The notes: generated by a model not told the origin, from the letters alone. 64,000 nt of DNA from Bacillota bacterium (GCA_023392615.1 JAEVYT010000041.1:62001-126000), one strand, 5' to 3'. Positions 16,561 through 26,193 are shown, numbered from the stretch's first letter. Translations and numbers: made by a program.

Positions 16561-18945
16561 TTATTCCGTAACTAGTGCATATGCAGATATTTTACGTATT
16601 CTCCACGTAATCAACATAGATAATAAGTAGGAGAACACAACAGTTACAACACCAAACGCCACTATCCAATATGGATCTACAATAAATCCGGCCTTCATCA
16701 CACCCATACTTTTCATGGAAAGTGACATCATCGGGTTTGTATAAAATGCTCCAAGTAGTGTTCCAATTACAGCTCCTATAGTGATTGGAATTGTAAAGCT
16801 GATGGAAAGCTGATTCATTAATTGATAAGTGGTAAAACCAATTGCTTTTTGAATTCCAAGCTCTCTCTTTTTGCGAATTACTGAAGAGCTAATAACGAAA
16901 TATAATACCAACGTAACTACAAGCAAGGTAATAACTAACATTGCTAGCCCCATGGCTGCTACTATCTTCTGATAGGATGCCATACCCTCTGCCATTCCTT
17001 TATCGAAATTTACAGCTGTAAGCAACATACTCTTATCAAATTTATTCTCTAATTTTTTAACAAATTTTTCAGCATCTGTTCCTTTATTTAGATATATATA
17101 TAACGATTGATGTTTATAATTACTGTTAATCCTTCTATAGTCTTTTGCAAGAATGGAGGTATTCAATCCACCCATCTGAGAACCGTTTGATAAACCAACC
17201 ACTTTAAATTGTTCCTTATTTGCACCGAAACCAACATTGACCGTATCTCCAATGGTTTTATCCAGTCTTCCTGCCAATATTCCGGCAAGTGTGATCTCAT
17301 TTTTATTTTTTGGATATCTTCCTTCATATACCAATTTTGTCTCTTTTTTATCATAGTTATCCATTACATAAGCTGCAACTTCCATACCATCGACTTTTAT
17401 TTTCACTTCGTCTAAATACTGTACTTTCCGTACATCGTCCATATTTTTGATGGATTTCACCGCTTCTGTTTGATCCTTTTCCGGATTAAGCACAGCAATT
17501 GCGTTACAAATCTCCATTCCTGGAACCTCAGCAAACGCTTTTGTATCAATTGTGGTATTGTAATACATAATTACGCCAAATACACCACTGAACGTAACTG
17601 CGATAAGAATAACAATAATCATTACATTTTGCTTCATACCTTGTAATACAGATTTCAAAGCTAAAGCAATTGGTAAGTTGCGATTTGCCTTTTCAAGCTG
17701 CAAGTGATTTCTTTTATACTTGCGAGCAGTGGTTTCACCACGAAGTGCATGAATAGGACTCAACTTACTGATGTGACGTGCTGCTATGAATGCTATGAAT
17801 ATAACAATCAGTAGTAATATTAATAATGCTATCCCGCTGATGCCGGCATCAAAACCTTGTTCCCATTTAAGCCCCGATTGTTGCTCAAACACGGAGGAGA
17901 CTGCTGGCAATACAGGATAAGAAAGAGCAATTCCAAGGAGACTTCCAATTCCTGCGATCAATGAAAACTGGAGTATAACCGACAGAATTATTTGCTTACT
18001 TGTATAACCGACGGACTTTAAGGAACCAATCTTCATGATATCTTCTTCAATGCTGTTTACAATTCTAAATCGAACTACCAGCAAGCATACAATCACGATA
18101 ATTGTTGCAAACAATACCATCATTGCTGAAACCATTGTTGCCATCATACAACGAGCCATCTCAATCAGTTCTACATCAATAGTAACAAGCATCGTAGATG
18201 GATCCGCTGCCATTAACGAAGCAGAATTTAAATTAAGTAAGTCGCGGATTCCGTTTTCAATGGAAGGTACGTTTTTCACATCATCCACATTGGTAAATAC
18301 CACATGGGTAAGGTATTCGGGTTTATTTAAAATGCCCTTTACCTTCTGATAGGAATCTTTTGGAAGATAAAAGCTGATATAACCGGTGTCTGTAGAACTA
18401 AAATAGACATCTTCAGTATAACCCTTTACGGTAAAGGTGATTGATTTTTCTTTTTTCGTCTCTTCCTCGGTATATTTAAGAACGATTTTGTCATTTAACT
18501 GATAACCGCTGACCGCTTTAAAAATATCCGGAACATAAACAGACATATCTTCAGCCTGCAAATGTTCACCAACGTATTTCCACTTGCTTATATCCCTTTT
18601 TTCATCCATATTGGTGAACATGATTGGAAAGGTTTTTTCCTCCCCCTTAGATAATATTTTTGACTCAAGCACGAGACCTTCCAAGGTTTGTGTTTGCTTC
18701 ACATGTTCATTTTTATCAATATATGTTTTAACTTCATCTTTATATATCTTATCCGGTAACGCAAAATAGGCATCCGAAGATTTAAGTTCCTCTTTAATAT
18801 TACTAAAATAGCTGCCATAGTTAATCACAACCAAAAGACCTGCGTTCAGAAGAAGTGCTGCTATAAGAAACATAATCACCAAAGTCGTGGAGGAAGATTT
18901 TGTTTTACGTATATTCGCCATTGCAAGCATCCATAATTTTTTCAC
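16561..18945 (-). CDS. ABC transporter permease, FtsX/MacB type
   Basis: This 794-residue membrane protein has one N-terminal membrane helix after the short cytosolic VKKLWMLAMANIRKTKSS, a large extracytoplasmic domain, a triple-helix FtsX bundle in the middle (about 260-400), a second extracytoplasmic domain and a C-terminal FtsX triple-helix bundle. Two FtsX modules in one chain is the usual layout of bacterial permeases paired with LolD/MacB-like ATPases, which handle peptides, lipoproteins or antimicrobial peptides. I start it at GTG 18945, right after the ATPase stop, with GGGGTGG upstream. Confidence 0.85.
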   Translation of the reverse strand: MKKLWMLAMANIRKTKSSSTTLVIMFLIAALLLNAGLLVVINYGSYFSNIKEELKSSDAYFALPDKIYKDEVKTYIDKNEHVKQTQTLEGLVLESKILSKGEEKTFPIMFTNMDEKRDISKWKYVGEHLQAEDMSVYVPDIFKAVSGYQLNDKIVLKYTEEETKKEKSITFTVKGYTEDVYFSSTDTGYISFYLPKDSYQKVKGILNKPEYLTHVVFTNVDDVKNVPSIENGIRDLLNLNSASLMAADPSTMLVTIDVELIEMARCMMATMVSAMMVLFATIIVIVCLLVVRFRIVNSIEEDIMKIGSLKSVGYTSKQIILSVILQFSLIAGIGSLLGIALSYPVLPAVSSVFEQQSGLKWEQGFDAGISGIALLILLLIVIFIAFIAARHISKLSPIHALRGETTARKYKRNHLQLEKANRNLPIALALKSVLQGMKQNVMIIVILIAVTFSGVFGVIMYYNTTIDTKAFAEVPGMEICNAIAVLNPEKDQTEAVKSIKNMDDVRKVQYLDEVKIKVDGMEVAAYVMDNYDKKETKLVYEGRYPKNKNEITLAGILAGRLDKTIGDTVNVGFGANKEQFKVVGLSNGSQMGGLNTSILAKDYRRINSNYKHQSLYIYLNKGTDAEKFVKKLENKFDKSMLLTAVNFDKGMAEGMASYQKIVAAMGLAMLVITLLVVTLVLYFVISSSVIRKKRELGIQKAIGFTTYQLMNQLSISFTIPITIGAVIGTLLGAFYTNPMMSLSMKSMGVMKAGFIVDPYWIVAFGVVTVVFSYLLSMLITWRIRKISAYALVTE

Positions 18946-18946
18946 A

Positions 18947-19705
18947 TTACCACCCCATTTCAGAAAGGAAGGTTTTGATTTTTTCATGTCGTGTTTTATC
19001 CCCACTCACATATTTGCCCAAATTACATTCACCACTGATTACACCATCTTTTATATAAATGATTCGATTGCCACGTCTGGCAGAACGTAAATCATGTGTA
19101 ACCATAATAATGTTTTGACCCTCATTATTGATATCGGTCAAAACATCCAGCACTGCATTTCCCGATGCAGAATTTAACGCTCCGGTTGGTTCATCAGCAA
19201 AAACAACCCTGGGTTTGTTAATCAAAGCACGAACGATTGCAGCACGTTGATTTTCTCCCCCCGAAAGCTGAGTTGGGAACTTTCTCCATATCATTTCGGA
19301 TAAACCAACCTTTTGTAGCATCTCTTTCGCATTTGCAATAATCGTTTTTTTGTCTCCACTGATCAAAAGACCACTTGCCAATATATTATCTAAAACACTC
19401 ATATTTTCTAGCAAGAACATTTGCTGAAATACAAAACCACAATTTTTCCTACGAAATACAGCCAACTTATCATTATTTAAATTAGCAATATTAGCATCAA
19501 AAAAGTGAACTGCTCCGCTTGTCGGTCGATCCATCCCGGATAATGCATAAAGTAAGGTGGATTTACCCGCACCCGATGAACCCATAATAACTGTGTAATC
19601 ACCTTCATAAAATTCAATATCAAGGTTTTTTAATACCTGTTGTTCCTGCGAACCTGATTTGAAGCTCTTATTGAGCTTATTGGTCTTTAATATTATCTTT
19701 GCCAT
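18947..19705 (-). CDS. ABC transporter ATP-binding protein (MacB/LolD type)
   Basis: This 252-residue ATPase has Walker A G-S-S-G-A-G-K-S-T, Q-loop F-V-F-Q-Q-M, signature L-S-G-G-E-N-Q-R, Walker B V-V-F-A-D-E-P-T-G-A-L and H-loop V-T-H-D. The A-D-E-P-T-G-A-L-N-S and R-R-G-N-R-I-I-Y-I-K-D-G stretches are typical of MacB/LolD/BceA ATPases that pair with FtsX-type permeases. It overlaps or directly abuts the permease gene and forms an operon with it. No two-component system lies beside it, so the signal is unknown. Confidence 0.93.
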   Translation of the reverse strand: MAKIILKTNKLNKSFKSGSQEQQVLKNLDIEFYEGDYTVIMGSSGAGKSTLLYALSGMDRPTSGAVHFFDANIANLNNDKLAVFRRKNCGFVFQQMFLLENMSVLDNILASGLLISGDKKTIIANAKEMLQKVGLSEMIWRKFPTQLSGGENQRAAIVRALINKPRVVFADEPTGALNSASGNAVLDVLTDINNEGQNIIMVTHDLRSARRGNRIIYIKDGVISGECNLGKYVSGDKTRHEKIKTFLSEMGW

Positions 19706-20117
19706 TCTTTCTCTCCCTTTAAATATTTAATTAATAGCTGAACACCTAATACAATTACTTTACGTTTTAATTCTCTTGGTTATAATTGGTATCCTTATTA
19801 CAATAATTACATTATATTGGTAATTATAACATTGTAAATATCTGATGCTTAAGTGGTAAGTTTTTAAAAGTAAGAGGTTTATATTTCATAGTGAAATTAT
19901 TTAATTATAAAAATTAACGGTTGCCTGTTCTTTCGAACCGGTAAGCAACATCATCTTATAGCAGTTATTTCCCTCCGTGATCTGCTTGGAATAATTTTAA
20001 CATTTGGTTGCATTTCTTATATCTTTCTCCGATATGAGTTGGAGGTATTTGGAAGGATATTTACTGGTGTAACTCTAGAATATAAGAATTGTGAAAAAGA
20101 AGTAATATGGTATCTCA

Positions 20118-20144
20118 GTGGACAATCATACTATGATTGTCCAC
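20118..20144. repeat. Perfect 12-bp hairpin
   Basis: GTGGACAATCAT and ATGATTGTCCAC flank an ACT loop. No T-run follows on either strand, so it is not an obvious terminator; it could be a protein-binding palindrome or the end of a small RNA. Confidence 0.6.
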
Positions 20145-20216
20145 ATATTCATTTGGTATGTAATGTATTTTTACTACCCCCACTCTCCGTATAGAGCAGT
20201 TTCCTATCAAGATAAA

Positions 20217-20246
20217 AGGACGTGAAAGTTCACACTTTCACGTCCT
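20217..20246 (-). terminator. Terminator of the WxL-like surface operon
   Basis: AGGACGTGAAAG pairs with CTTTCACGTCCT around a 6-base loop; on the minus strand TTTTATC follows. It lies about 180 bases after the stop of the 421-residue surface protein gene. Confidence 0.65.
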
Positions 20247-20424
20247 CTAATATAGCAATTTCCATTTTTATATTCCATAGTATTAACGAATACTTCTTAA
20301 TTGCTTACGTTATATAATTCAATTCTCCTTCAATGTAATATATCAATCACAATCTATATAATGATTATATTTTATACAAATGCTTTTATTTGTTCAATAA
20401 TATGTTTTTATTACTCTTATTGCA

Positions 20425-21690
20425 TTATTTCTTTCGTTCCCTTCCAAACTGAATAACTTTCCTATAAACACGTATAAGAATATTTTGCTTAGTATGGAGA
20501 GGAGTTTCGCAATTCCTCCTTCTGGAGCAGATGCAACTTCGAAAGATTAATATACTGAGAATTACTGCCAGCAATAATATTCCTGAAACTATCGTCCACC
20601 AAACCCATATGGGTTGATGAACCTTATAATAAATAGTACCATTTTCCTGCTGCTTACCCATATGCACCGTATAGTCAATCGTGTATTTACCTAACTGTGC
20701 ATATTTGGTAGCCCATGTAAACCGAAAATCCTTGGTGGTTTTAATCAGTAATTCATCCGATTGTACCCCCTCATAAATAAGGTTTTTCTTGCTATCTGTA
20801 ACTCGTAAAGTCACGGAAACAGGTAATCGTTGTGTGCCAACATTCTGTACTTTGGCATGAAATTGCACCCTTTCACCCTTATTTACATCATTGGCGTATA
20901 CTTGTAATAGTTTTCCTTTTTGTTCCCCCACATTAAACTCTTTTTGGTATTCTAATAAAGTATCGTTCTTTTGAGTTGCCTTTAAATGGTATATATAATC
21001 GCCATATTTCCAGGGTGTAGAGGGAATCGGTGTATCAACCCGTCCATAATATTCTTGCGTCGGATAGGGGTTCATCGTTACCTGATTTTTTTGTTGCCAT
21101 ATAACCTCTCCAGTATCTTTTCTCTTTATGTCAATGCTAACATCTACCTTTTTGCTCTTAACAAAAAAGTTGCATAATATGCTATGAAATGCCACCTCTT
21201 GAATGGGCGCTATATCCTTGACATTACAGGTTGCCTTAACCAGTCCTTCCTTACGAAAGATAAGTCTTAACGAATTTGTTCCATATGCAGTAACGGAATC
21301 CTTATTCTCTACCTGTGCAATAAATGAAATGGATAGATCATATATTCCAATCTTTATTTTATTCAATTGAGACAATTTGATCGTGATTTCTTTTTTCTCA
21401 TTCTTCTGTAAAGTTAAAATATCTGGAGCAATTGATATCGGAACTCCGTCTCCATTATCGATTTTTGCTTTTAACTTAACTGCTTTCCCTCTATTCATGA
21501 CAACGATCTTGACTGTCTTGGATGTATCCTTTATAACACCTAGATCAACATAAGCAGGGGAAAGAGAAACCCGGCTTAATCCGGGTTTCTCCTCACCCTG
21601 TACATCATAGACTTTTACACTTATGAGCGCTATCATGAATAAAACCATAAAAAACAAAGCTGATTTGATTTTCACGATTATATTCCTCAT
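20425..21690 (-). CDS. WxL-associated (DUF916-like) cell-surface protein with C-terminal membrane anchor
   Basis: This 421-residue protein has a signal peptide (residues 1-31, ending near V-Q-G-E-E). Two immunoglobulin-like domains follow, the first with the L-S-P-A-Y-V-D-L-G and N-R-G-K-A-V-K-L pattern of DUF916 proteins. A second Ig-like pair ends at about 365. One membrane helix (about 368-390) and a basic tail (R-S-C-I-C-S-R-R-R-N) close it. DUF916 proteins act with WxL surface proteins by binding peptidoglycan. It starts 12 bases after the stop of the upstream WxL-like gene, so the two form an operon. Confidence 0.7.
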   Translation of the reverse strand: MRNIIVKIKSALFFMVLFMIALISVKVYDVQGEEKPGLSRVSLSPAYVDLGVIKDTSKTVKIVVMNRGKAVKLKAKIDNGDGVPISIAPDILTLQKNEKKEITIKLSQLNKIKIGIYDLSISFIAQVENKDSVTAYGTNSLRLIFRKEGLVKATCNVKDIAPIQEVAFHSILCNFFVKSKKVDVSIDIKRKDTGEVIWQQKNQVTMNPYPTQEYYGRVDTPIPSTPWKYGDYIYHLKATQKNDTLLEYQKEFNVGEQKGKLLQVYANDVNKGERVQFHAKVQNVGTQRLPVSVTLRVTDSKKNLIYEGVQSDELLIKTTKDFRFTWATKYAQLGKYTIDYTVHMGKQQENGTIYYKVHQPIWVWWTIVSGILLLAVILSILIFRSCICSRRRNCETPLHTKQNILIRVYRKVIQFGRERKK

Positions 21691-21702
21691 TTCTATAGTC
21701 TT

Positions 21703-22581
21703 CTACACAGCAGAATAATACTCCACAATTACTGATAGATTCCAGGTCCAATTATGATTAAATGCAGCGTGCATCGGCAGATCCACTAATGTCGAAAAGG
21801 TCTCATGGGTACTCGCTTGCGTTGCGTCCCAATTGATCATATAACCAAAATCCAGTGTTACTGTATCATTTTCTGCGGTTGGGAATGTACTTGTTTCCGC
21901 AAAATAATTTCCGTAAAACGGAGTATTGATTACTTCCCCTTTTGCCGTATAGTAAGAAGCTGTTGACAGATCCGCCGTATCCCCCACATAAAGATTGTGA
22001 TCGCTACCTAGGGCTACGTAGATTGTTTTCGAATTTCTCGTCCAAGTATTACCACCATCTGAAGTTGTATAATAGATGAACGTTTTAGAAAAGCTTCCTA
22101 TTTCAGTTACAGTAGCAGGCATATTAACGCCACCGCCTCCAGAGGTTAACGTACCTGTAATTTGAGGCTGTACATAACCAGTTGCAGCAGTGTCCTTTAC
22201 AAAGAGCCAGGATATATTATTGATACCACCCGATGCTGGATAGGTTTCCCCGGTATAGTTCAATTTAGCAAAAATATTGGAGTTACTGGCCCCTTCATTA
22301 AAAATGATACTTTGACTCGGTGACATATATTTCAGCGAATCAAAGATTACATATTTCCCATCTGCATCCGTTCTTGTATCCACGGCCTGTTGGTCATTAA
22401 CTGCAAAAGTTCCATAATTGATCGTGCTCTTTTCCATATTTACCTCAACATATTTGTCCGGTGTACCGTTTACAGTTCCTGTCCCTGTATCCGTAGTTTG
22501 CTCCGCTGCGAAAGCATAGCTGGACACTGAAACTACCAATAGAACAATTGCTGCAATAACTGCTTTCAGTTTTTTTAACAC
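21703..22581 (-). CDS. Secreted WxL-like surface protein
   Basis: This 292-residue protein has a clear signal peptide (MLKKLKAVIAAIVLLVVSVS then S-Y-A-F-A-A). The mature part is rich in Thr, Ser and Gly and predicted beta-rich. It ends W-T-W-N-L-S-V-I-V-E-Y-Y, whose W-N-L resembles a WxL motif at the C-terminus. It starts with GTG at 22581; AAAGGAG lies 9 bases upstream. It is paired with the DUF916-like anchor protein downstream and is probably displayed on the wall through it. The binding target is unknown. The family call is moderate, since only one WxL motif is visible. Confidence 0.62.
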   Translation of the reverse strand: MLKKLKAVIAAIVLLVVSVSSYAFAAEQTTDTGTGTVNGTPDKYVEVNMEKSTINYGTFAVNDQQAVDTRTDADGKYVIFDSLKYMSPSQSIIFNEGASNSNIFAKLNYTGETYPASGGINNISWLFVKDTAATGYVQPQITGTLTSGGGGVNMPATVTEIGSFSKTFIYYTTSDGGNTWTRNSKTIYVALGSDHNLYVGDTADLSTASYYTAKGEVINTPFYGNYFAETSTFPTAENDTVTLDFGYMINWDATQASTHETFSTLVDLPMHAAFNHNWTWNLSVIVEYYSAV

Positions 22582-23054
22582 TCCCTAAAACTCCTTTCCC
22601 ACTCTACAAACTTAATTATAGATTTCAATTTGTAGATTTCACTTATGAATACTTAATTCGAAATCAATAAATAGATCACAAAAATCTCCATTCATTTTAT
22701 TAATTTTAATTATAAGAATAATCAAATTGAAGAAATTCATTTATCTTATGATCATTTGAAAAATAAGTATCCACTTATAAAGTATGCTTACCTTTTTCAA
22801 ATGTGCCCCAAAACAGACCTTACCTATCCACAACTCTACTTTTAGAAAGTAAAAATCTATGATCAAAATATTATTCCATACAGATATGAATTATCAAAAA
22901 ACCTCGATACGCTTCCATATGTGCACATCGAGGTTAATATATATTTTGTATATGTTTTGTATACATCGAAACAACTTCACCACCAAAATGCAGGATTGTT
23001 TGTACCTGTTATTGTTTGAATTCTATTACATTTCTTGTTGTAGAAAAACATCAT
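22582..23054. other. 470-base intergenic region
   Basis: It contains the A+T-rich promoter area of the surface operon and the terminator of the following TetR gene at 22896-22935. The plus-strand open frame from 22859 lacks a ribosome site and is not supported as a gene. Confidence 0.5.
22896..22935 (-). terminator. Terminator downstream of a TetR gene
   Basis: AACCTCGAT and ATCGAGGTT form a stem, and on the minus strand TTTTTT follows. It lies about 120 bases downstream of the TetR gene stop at 23055. Confidence 0.7.
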
Positions 23055-23621
23055 CTACAAATCAGGCTGGCGTGATACAAGGTGCTTTGTGTATGGTTCT
23101 AGCATAAACAGGAGTTTTGTAGTAATTTCCTGTACATTGCAGGGCATGGAATTATTGATCCACCATTCCAATACACCAATAAACCCGGAAGTTAAAAAAT
23201 GTGTAGTTACATCATTTGAATATGCCTTGTTTTCTGACTTTTCTCCGATAACCTCAGTTACTGTCTGTGCTATAATGTTATATAAGCGGGTACGGAAAAA
23301 TCCAATTCCCTCATTGTTAAGAAGTAACTTGTAGATTGTAAAATTTTCTTCCAAATATTCAAATATACTTTGAAATGAGCTTTCATCTAGCGTGGCATCA
23401 GTATGATCGGCACAGTGATTTAACAACAGCTCAACGTATTTTTCAATACACTTATCAAATATGTCGTATTTATCCACATAATGCAGATAAACTGTTCCGC
23501 GGTTTATGTCTGCTCGTTCCGCAATGTCATTGATTGTTATTTTTTCAAAACCTTTTTCGGCCAATAGATCGATGAAGGTATCTATAATCAACTGTCTTGT
23601 TTTTTTTATTCTTCTATCCAC
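23055..23621 (-). CDS. TetR/AcrR family regulator of the ketopantoate-reductase-like gene
   Basis: This 188-residue protein starts MDRRIKKTRQLIIDTFIDLL and has a TetR HTH (I-T-I-N-D-I-A-E-R-A-D-I-N-R-G-T-V-Y-L-H-Y). The C-terminal domain ends in G-F-I-G-V-L-E-W-W-I-N-N-S-M-P, as in TetR_C_7/DhaS-like regulators. It is divergent from the reductase gene at 23779. Two identical-architecture palindromes lie in the gap, so it probably represses both itself and the reductase. Confidence 0.88.
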   Translation of the reverse strand: MDRRIKKTRQLIIDTFIDLLAEKGFEKITINDIAERADINRGTVYLHYVDKYDIFDKCIEKYVELLLNHCADHTDATLDESSFQSIFEYLEENFTIYKLLLNNEGIGFFRTRLYNIIAQTVTEVIGEKSENKAYSNDVTTHFLTSGFIGVLEWWINNSMPCNVQEITTKLLFMLEPYTKHLVSRQPDL

Positions 23622-23658
23622 TGCATTCTCCTCCAGATATTCAACAAAATAGCGCTGC

Positions 23659-23676
23659 GTGTTGAGTTTTCAACAG
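23659..23676. promoter_or_regulatory. TetR operator copy 1
   Basis: GTGTTGA-GTTT-TCAACAG: an inverted repeat with 7-base arms (last base differs) and a 4-base centre, close to the TetR gene start. It has the same arms and spacing as the copy at 23738. Confidence 0.7.
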
Positions 23677-23737
23677 TTGAAACAATTGTAACTATTGAAA
23701 TTCTCTCCACAAACAATATACTTAGGATATCAAACAC

Positions 23738-23755
23738 GTGTTGATAAGTCAACAC
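23738..23755. promoter_or_regulatory. TetR operator copy 2
   Basis: GTGTTGA-TAAG-TCAACAC: a perfect 7-bp inverted repeat with a 4-base centre, just upstream of the reductase gene. The centres of the two copies are 79 bases apart. Confidence 0.75.
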
Positions 23756-23778
23756 ATGATAATATTGGAGGATCACTT

Positions 23779-24708
23779 ATGAAAATATTAATTTTTGGCC
23801 GCGGCGTGATAGGAACACAGTACGCCTGGGCTTTCGAAAACGCGGGGCACACCGTTGAATTCTATGTTCGTGAAGGCCGAAAGGAACAATACGGCTCCTA
23901 TGTTAACTTGGAACTTTGGGATGCAAGACACAATAAAAAAGAACGAATAATCAAAAAATGGCCTATCGTTATGCACGAAGAGATAAAAAAAGACCACGAC
24001 TATGACCTTATCTTAATGAGTATCAATCCCGAACAGGTATCAAACGCGGTAAAGCATCTGGCACCACACGTAGGAAATGCAACCGTCCTTTTTTTCAGTA
24101 ATATCTGGCAAGACCCAAGATTAGCTGTTCATTCGATTCCACGCAGTCAAATGGTATATGGCTTCCCCGGTGCCGGCGGCGGATTTGAAGGAAACACTCT
24201 TTACGGCGGACTCTACAAGACAGTTCAGTTTGGAACATTTGAATCCGAGCCTACCAAAAGAGATTTAGAAGTTCGTAAGCTTTTCTCTCAAGCAGGTTTC
24301 AAGATAATGGTTCAAAAGGACGTAAAAAGTTGGCTCTGGAATCACTTCATATTTAACGCTGCGATGGAAGTAGAAGTATTAAAAAGCGGAAGTTTTGCAA
24401 AAGTACTTTCTTCACGCGAAGCGCTCGATGGATTAGGCCGAAACTTGAAAGATATGATCCCTGTATTGAAAGCAAAAGGCTCAAAACTTGATTTTTTGAC
24501 AAAAGTGTTAGGTGGTTTACCGCCGAGAGTCATTGGTTTTCTCATGAGTCATGTTATTTTTTCACCCAAAAGCATGCCCTATGCACTTATGGAGCATAAC
24601 CACTATAAAGTTGGCTATGCTGTATCGGAAGTTATTTCAGATGCTAGAAAGTACGGAATAAAAGTACCACGACTTAATGAAGTAGAAAGCTTAATTAAGG
24701 AACAATAA
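23779..24708 (+). CDS. Ketopantoate reductase-like (ApbA/PanE) NAD(P)-dependent oxidoreductase
   Basis: This 309-residue protein begins MKILIFGRGVIGTQYAWAFE, with a Rossmann G-x-G-x-x-G loop. The order of domains fits ApbA/PanE: an NADP domain to about 165, then a helical dimerisation and catalytic domain with W-L-W-N-H-F-I-F-N-A-A near residue 195. It is not close enough to call a true PanE; members of this group act on varied substrates. I use the ATG at 23779, with GGAGG upstream, and reject the longer frame from 23695, which runs through the operators. It is divergent from its TetR regulator. Confidence 0.82.
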   Translation: MKILIFGRGVIGTQYAWAFENAGHTVEFYVREGRKEQYGSYVNLELWDARHNKKERIIKKWPIVMHEEIKKDHDYDLILMSINPEQVSNAVKHLAPHVGNATVLFFSNIWQDPRLAVHSIPRSQMVYGFPGAGGGFEGNTLYGGLYKTVQFGTFESEPTKRDLEVRKLFSQAGFKIMVQKDVKSWLWNHFIFNAAMEVEVLKSGSFAKVLSSREALDGLGRNLKDMIPVLKAKGSKLDFLTKVLGGLPPRVIGFLMSHVIFSPKSMPYALMEHNHYKVGYAVSEVISDARKYGIKVPRLNEVESLIKEQ

Positions 24709-24733
24709 GTAATCCAAGAAAAAAACAATGATA

Positions 24734-24784
24734 AAAAGAACCGCCTATCGTAGTTTAATAATTACGTTAGGAAGTTCTTTTTTT
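24734..24784. terminator. Bidirectional terminator
   Basis: AAAGAAC...GTTCTTT ends a long, slightly imperfect stem (with CCTA/TAGG and CGTA/TACG inside) between the convergent reductase and GyrI-like genes. A T7 run follows on the plus strand and A/T-rich sequence on the other side. Confidence 0.75.
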
Positions 24785-24811
24785 ATGATACTGCGCTGAT
24801 AATGATAATAC

Positions 24812-25447
24812 TTATTCAATATACTTTACTGGATGCCTAAGAATTGTTTTACACTTTTCTGGAACACTCTTGCGGGGATCACTTAAATAGATTTCATGAT
24901 GAAATCTATCCTCATTGATATCTATTTCATACCCTTGTTCTTTCGCATATTTCTCCATTCTATTCACGGTTGCCGGTTCATCATCATACGAACCAATATG
25001 CATACACTGCACGCACATTCCTTCCTCATAAGTAAAAAATTCTACTATTGAAAAATCAATTTTTTTCTTATGTGTTGCTTCCTGTACTGCCCATTTAAAA
25101 TCCTCCTCTGTAACAAAATCCGGCAATCGGATCAAAGAAATCCACTGAAAAGTTTCTTTATGCTTATAATCAATACCTTTAACATTCTCTTGCCACCAGA
25201 AGCCCTCAAGTGGGGGAACGACATATTCAAAAAAGCCTTTGATCTCATGCGTTCCTTTATAGCTCATTTTAATAGTAAATGCAATTCCATAAAGTAGATT
25301 TAAGGCTTTTTTATATTCTCCATCTTCCTCGTTTGGATTTCCCTTTCCTCTAACTGCGACAAAATTCATCCTTGGTATCAGTACAATGGTCGGATTTTTT
25401 GTTGGTGCATAATATTCCTTATACTCCTTTTTATAATCAAATGCCAT
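24812..25447 (-). CDS. GyrI-like small-molecule-binding domain protein
   Basis: This 211-residue protein has the GyrI-like (SHS2-derived) fold signature: an N-terminal strand I-V-L-I-P-R-M-N-F-V-A-V-R-G-K-G-N-P then a helix, P-P-L-E-G-F-W-W in the middle, and F-H-H-E-I-Y-L-S-D-P-R near the end. These domains bind drugs or small cationic molecules, alone or in AraC-type regulators. No HTH is attached. The ATG at 25447 is favoured by spacing from GGAG. It lies 87 bases downstream of a TetR gene on the same strand. Confidence 0.82.
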   Translation of the reverse strand: MAFDYKKEYKEYYAPTKNPTIVLIPRMNFVAVRGKGNPNEEDGEYKKALNLLYGIAFTIKMSYKGTHEIKGFFEYVVPPLEGFWWQENVKGIDYKHKETFQWISLIRLPDFVTEEDFKWAVQEATHKKKIDFSIVEFFTYEEGMCVQCMHIGSYDDEPATVNRMEKYAKEQGYEIDINEDRFHHEIYLSDPRKSVPEKCKTILRHPVKYIE

Positions 25448-25533
25448 TACATTCATGCTCCATTCTTAGTATTTCAAATACACTTTTCATTATTTGTTGA
25501 ATAGTTGTAAACAATATAGGAAATTCATTCGTT

Positions 25534-26175
25534 CTATTTCACTGATTGGTGATTGCGATTGCCCACTTCCAATGAATTATTAACAGAAATGCCTTCCAAA
25601 AGCAGTTTGATTGCTTTGACATGATAGGCTGCACAATCATCCCCGCTTAAATTTGGCATAGACATACAGAACTGAGCTGATCCAGATAACATGGACAATA
25701 CAGCAATACTCATCGACTCCGCATCCGTACCTTTGAATTCTTTTTTATCAATTCCATTCAAGATCACTTGTTTAATATTATTAAATGTTACTTTCATCAT
25801 TTTTTGTATTGATTCTAATGCATCACTATCGCCAGAAAGTGTTTTGGAATATTCCTCTACTGCATTGATAAGAGGATTTTCACAATCTCTTCCATATAGA
25901 TCAGCCAATGCTATTAGCTGTTCAGTAGAAGACATAGTCTGATTTACTGGAGCAAACCACTTTTCATTTACTTGTTCTACATGTTGACTTAGTACTTGGA
26001 GAAATAGTTCTTCTTTATTCCTAAAATGATGATAGAGATTTCCCTTACTCATTTTGGTCAAACCACATAACTCGTCCATGGTGGCTTGATTATAACCTTT
26101 TTCAATAAACAGCGATCGTGCATGAGCTAAAATTATATTTTTAGCTTCATCCGCCAGCAACCTTCGTCTTGCCAT
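25534..26175 (-). CDS. TetR/AcrR family regulator, co-transcribed with a CPBP protease
   Basis: This 213-residue regulator starts MARRRLLADEAKNIILAHAR. Its HTH is N-Q-A-T-M-D-E-L-C-G-L-T-K-M-S-K-G-N-L-Y-H-H-F. The C-terminus is a helical ligand pocket typical of multidrug-type TetR proteins. The gene follows the CPBP gene by 18 bases. The large palindrome at 27064-27107 upstream of that gene is the likely operator of the whole unit, so the protein would repress its own operon. Confidence 0.88.
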   Translation of the reverse strand: MARRRLLADEAKNIILAHARSLFIEKGYNQATMDELCGLTKMSKGNLYHHFRNKEELFLQVLSQHVEQVNEKWFAPVNQTMSSTEQLIALADLYGRDCENPLINAVEEYSKTLSGDSDALESIQKMMKVTFNNIKQVILNGIDKKEFKGTDAESMSIAVLSMLSGSAQFCMSMPNLSGDDCAAYHVKAIKLLLEGISVNNSLEVGNRNHQSVK

Positions 26176-26193
26176 AGACCCCTCCCAAGGGAC

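Larger units (their letters stand above)
19706..20424. other. 720-base intergenic region without a convincing gene
   Basis: I find no open frame with a ribosome site and conserved character here. The region holds the promoter area of the ABC operon (A+T-rich, with a near-palindrome around TTACAATAATTACATTATAT at 19786-19812), a strong hairpin at 20118-20144 and a terminator-like hairpin at 20217-20246. A short frame MSWRYLEGYLLV near 20034 might be a gene remnant but cannot be assigned. Confidence 0.5.

Noticed and set aside
22859..23107. Plus-strand open frame of 82 codons
   Set aside because: It has no ribosome site, covers the terminator and 3' end of a TetR gene on the other strand and has an unnatural composition.
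23695..23778. Longer start of the reductase gene
   Set aside because: This stretch runs through one of the operators and lies before the ribosome site GGAGG, so the ATG at 23779 is used.
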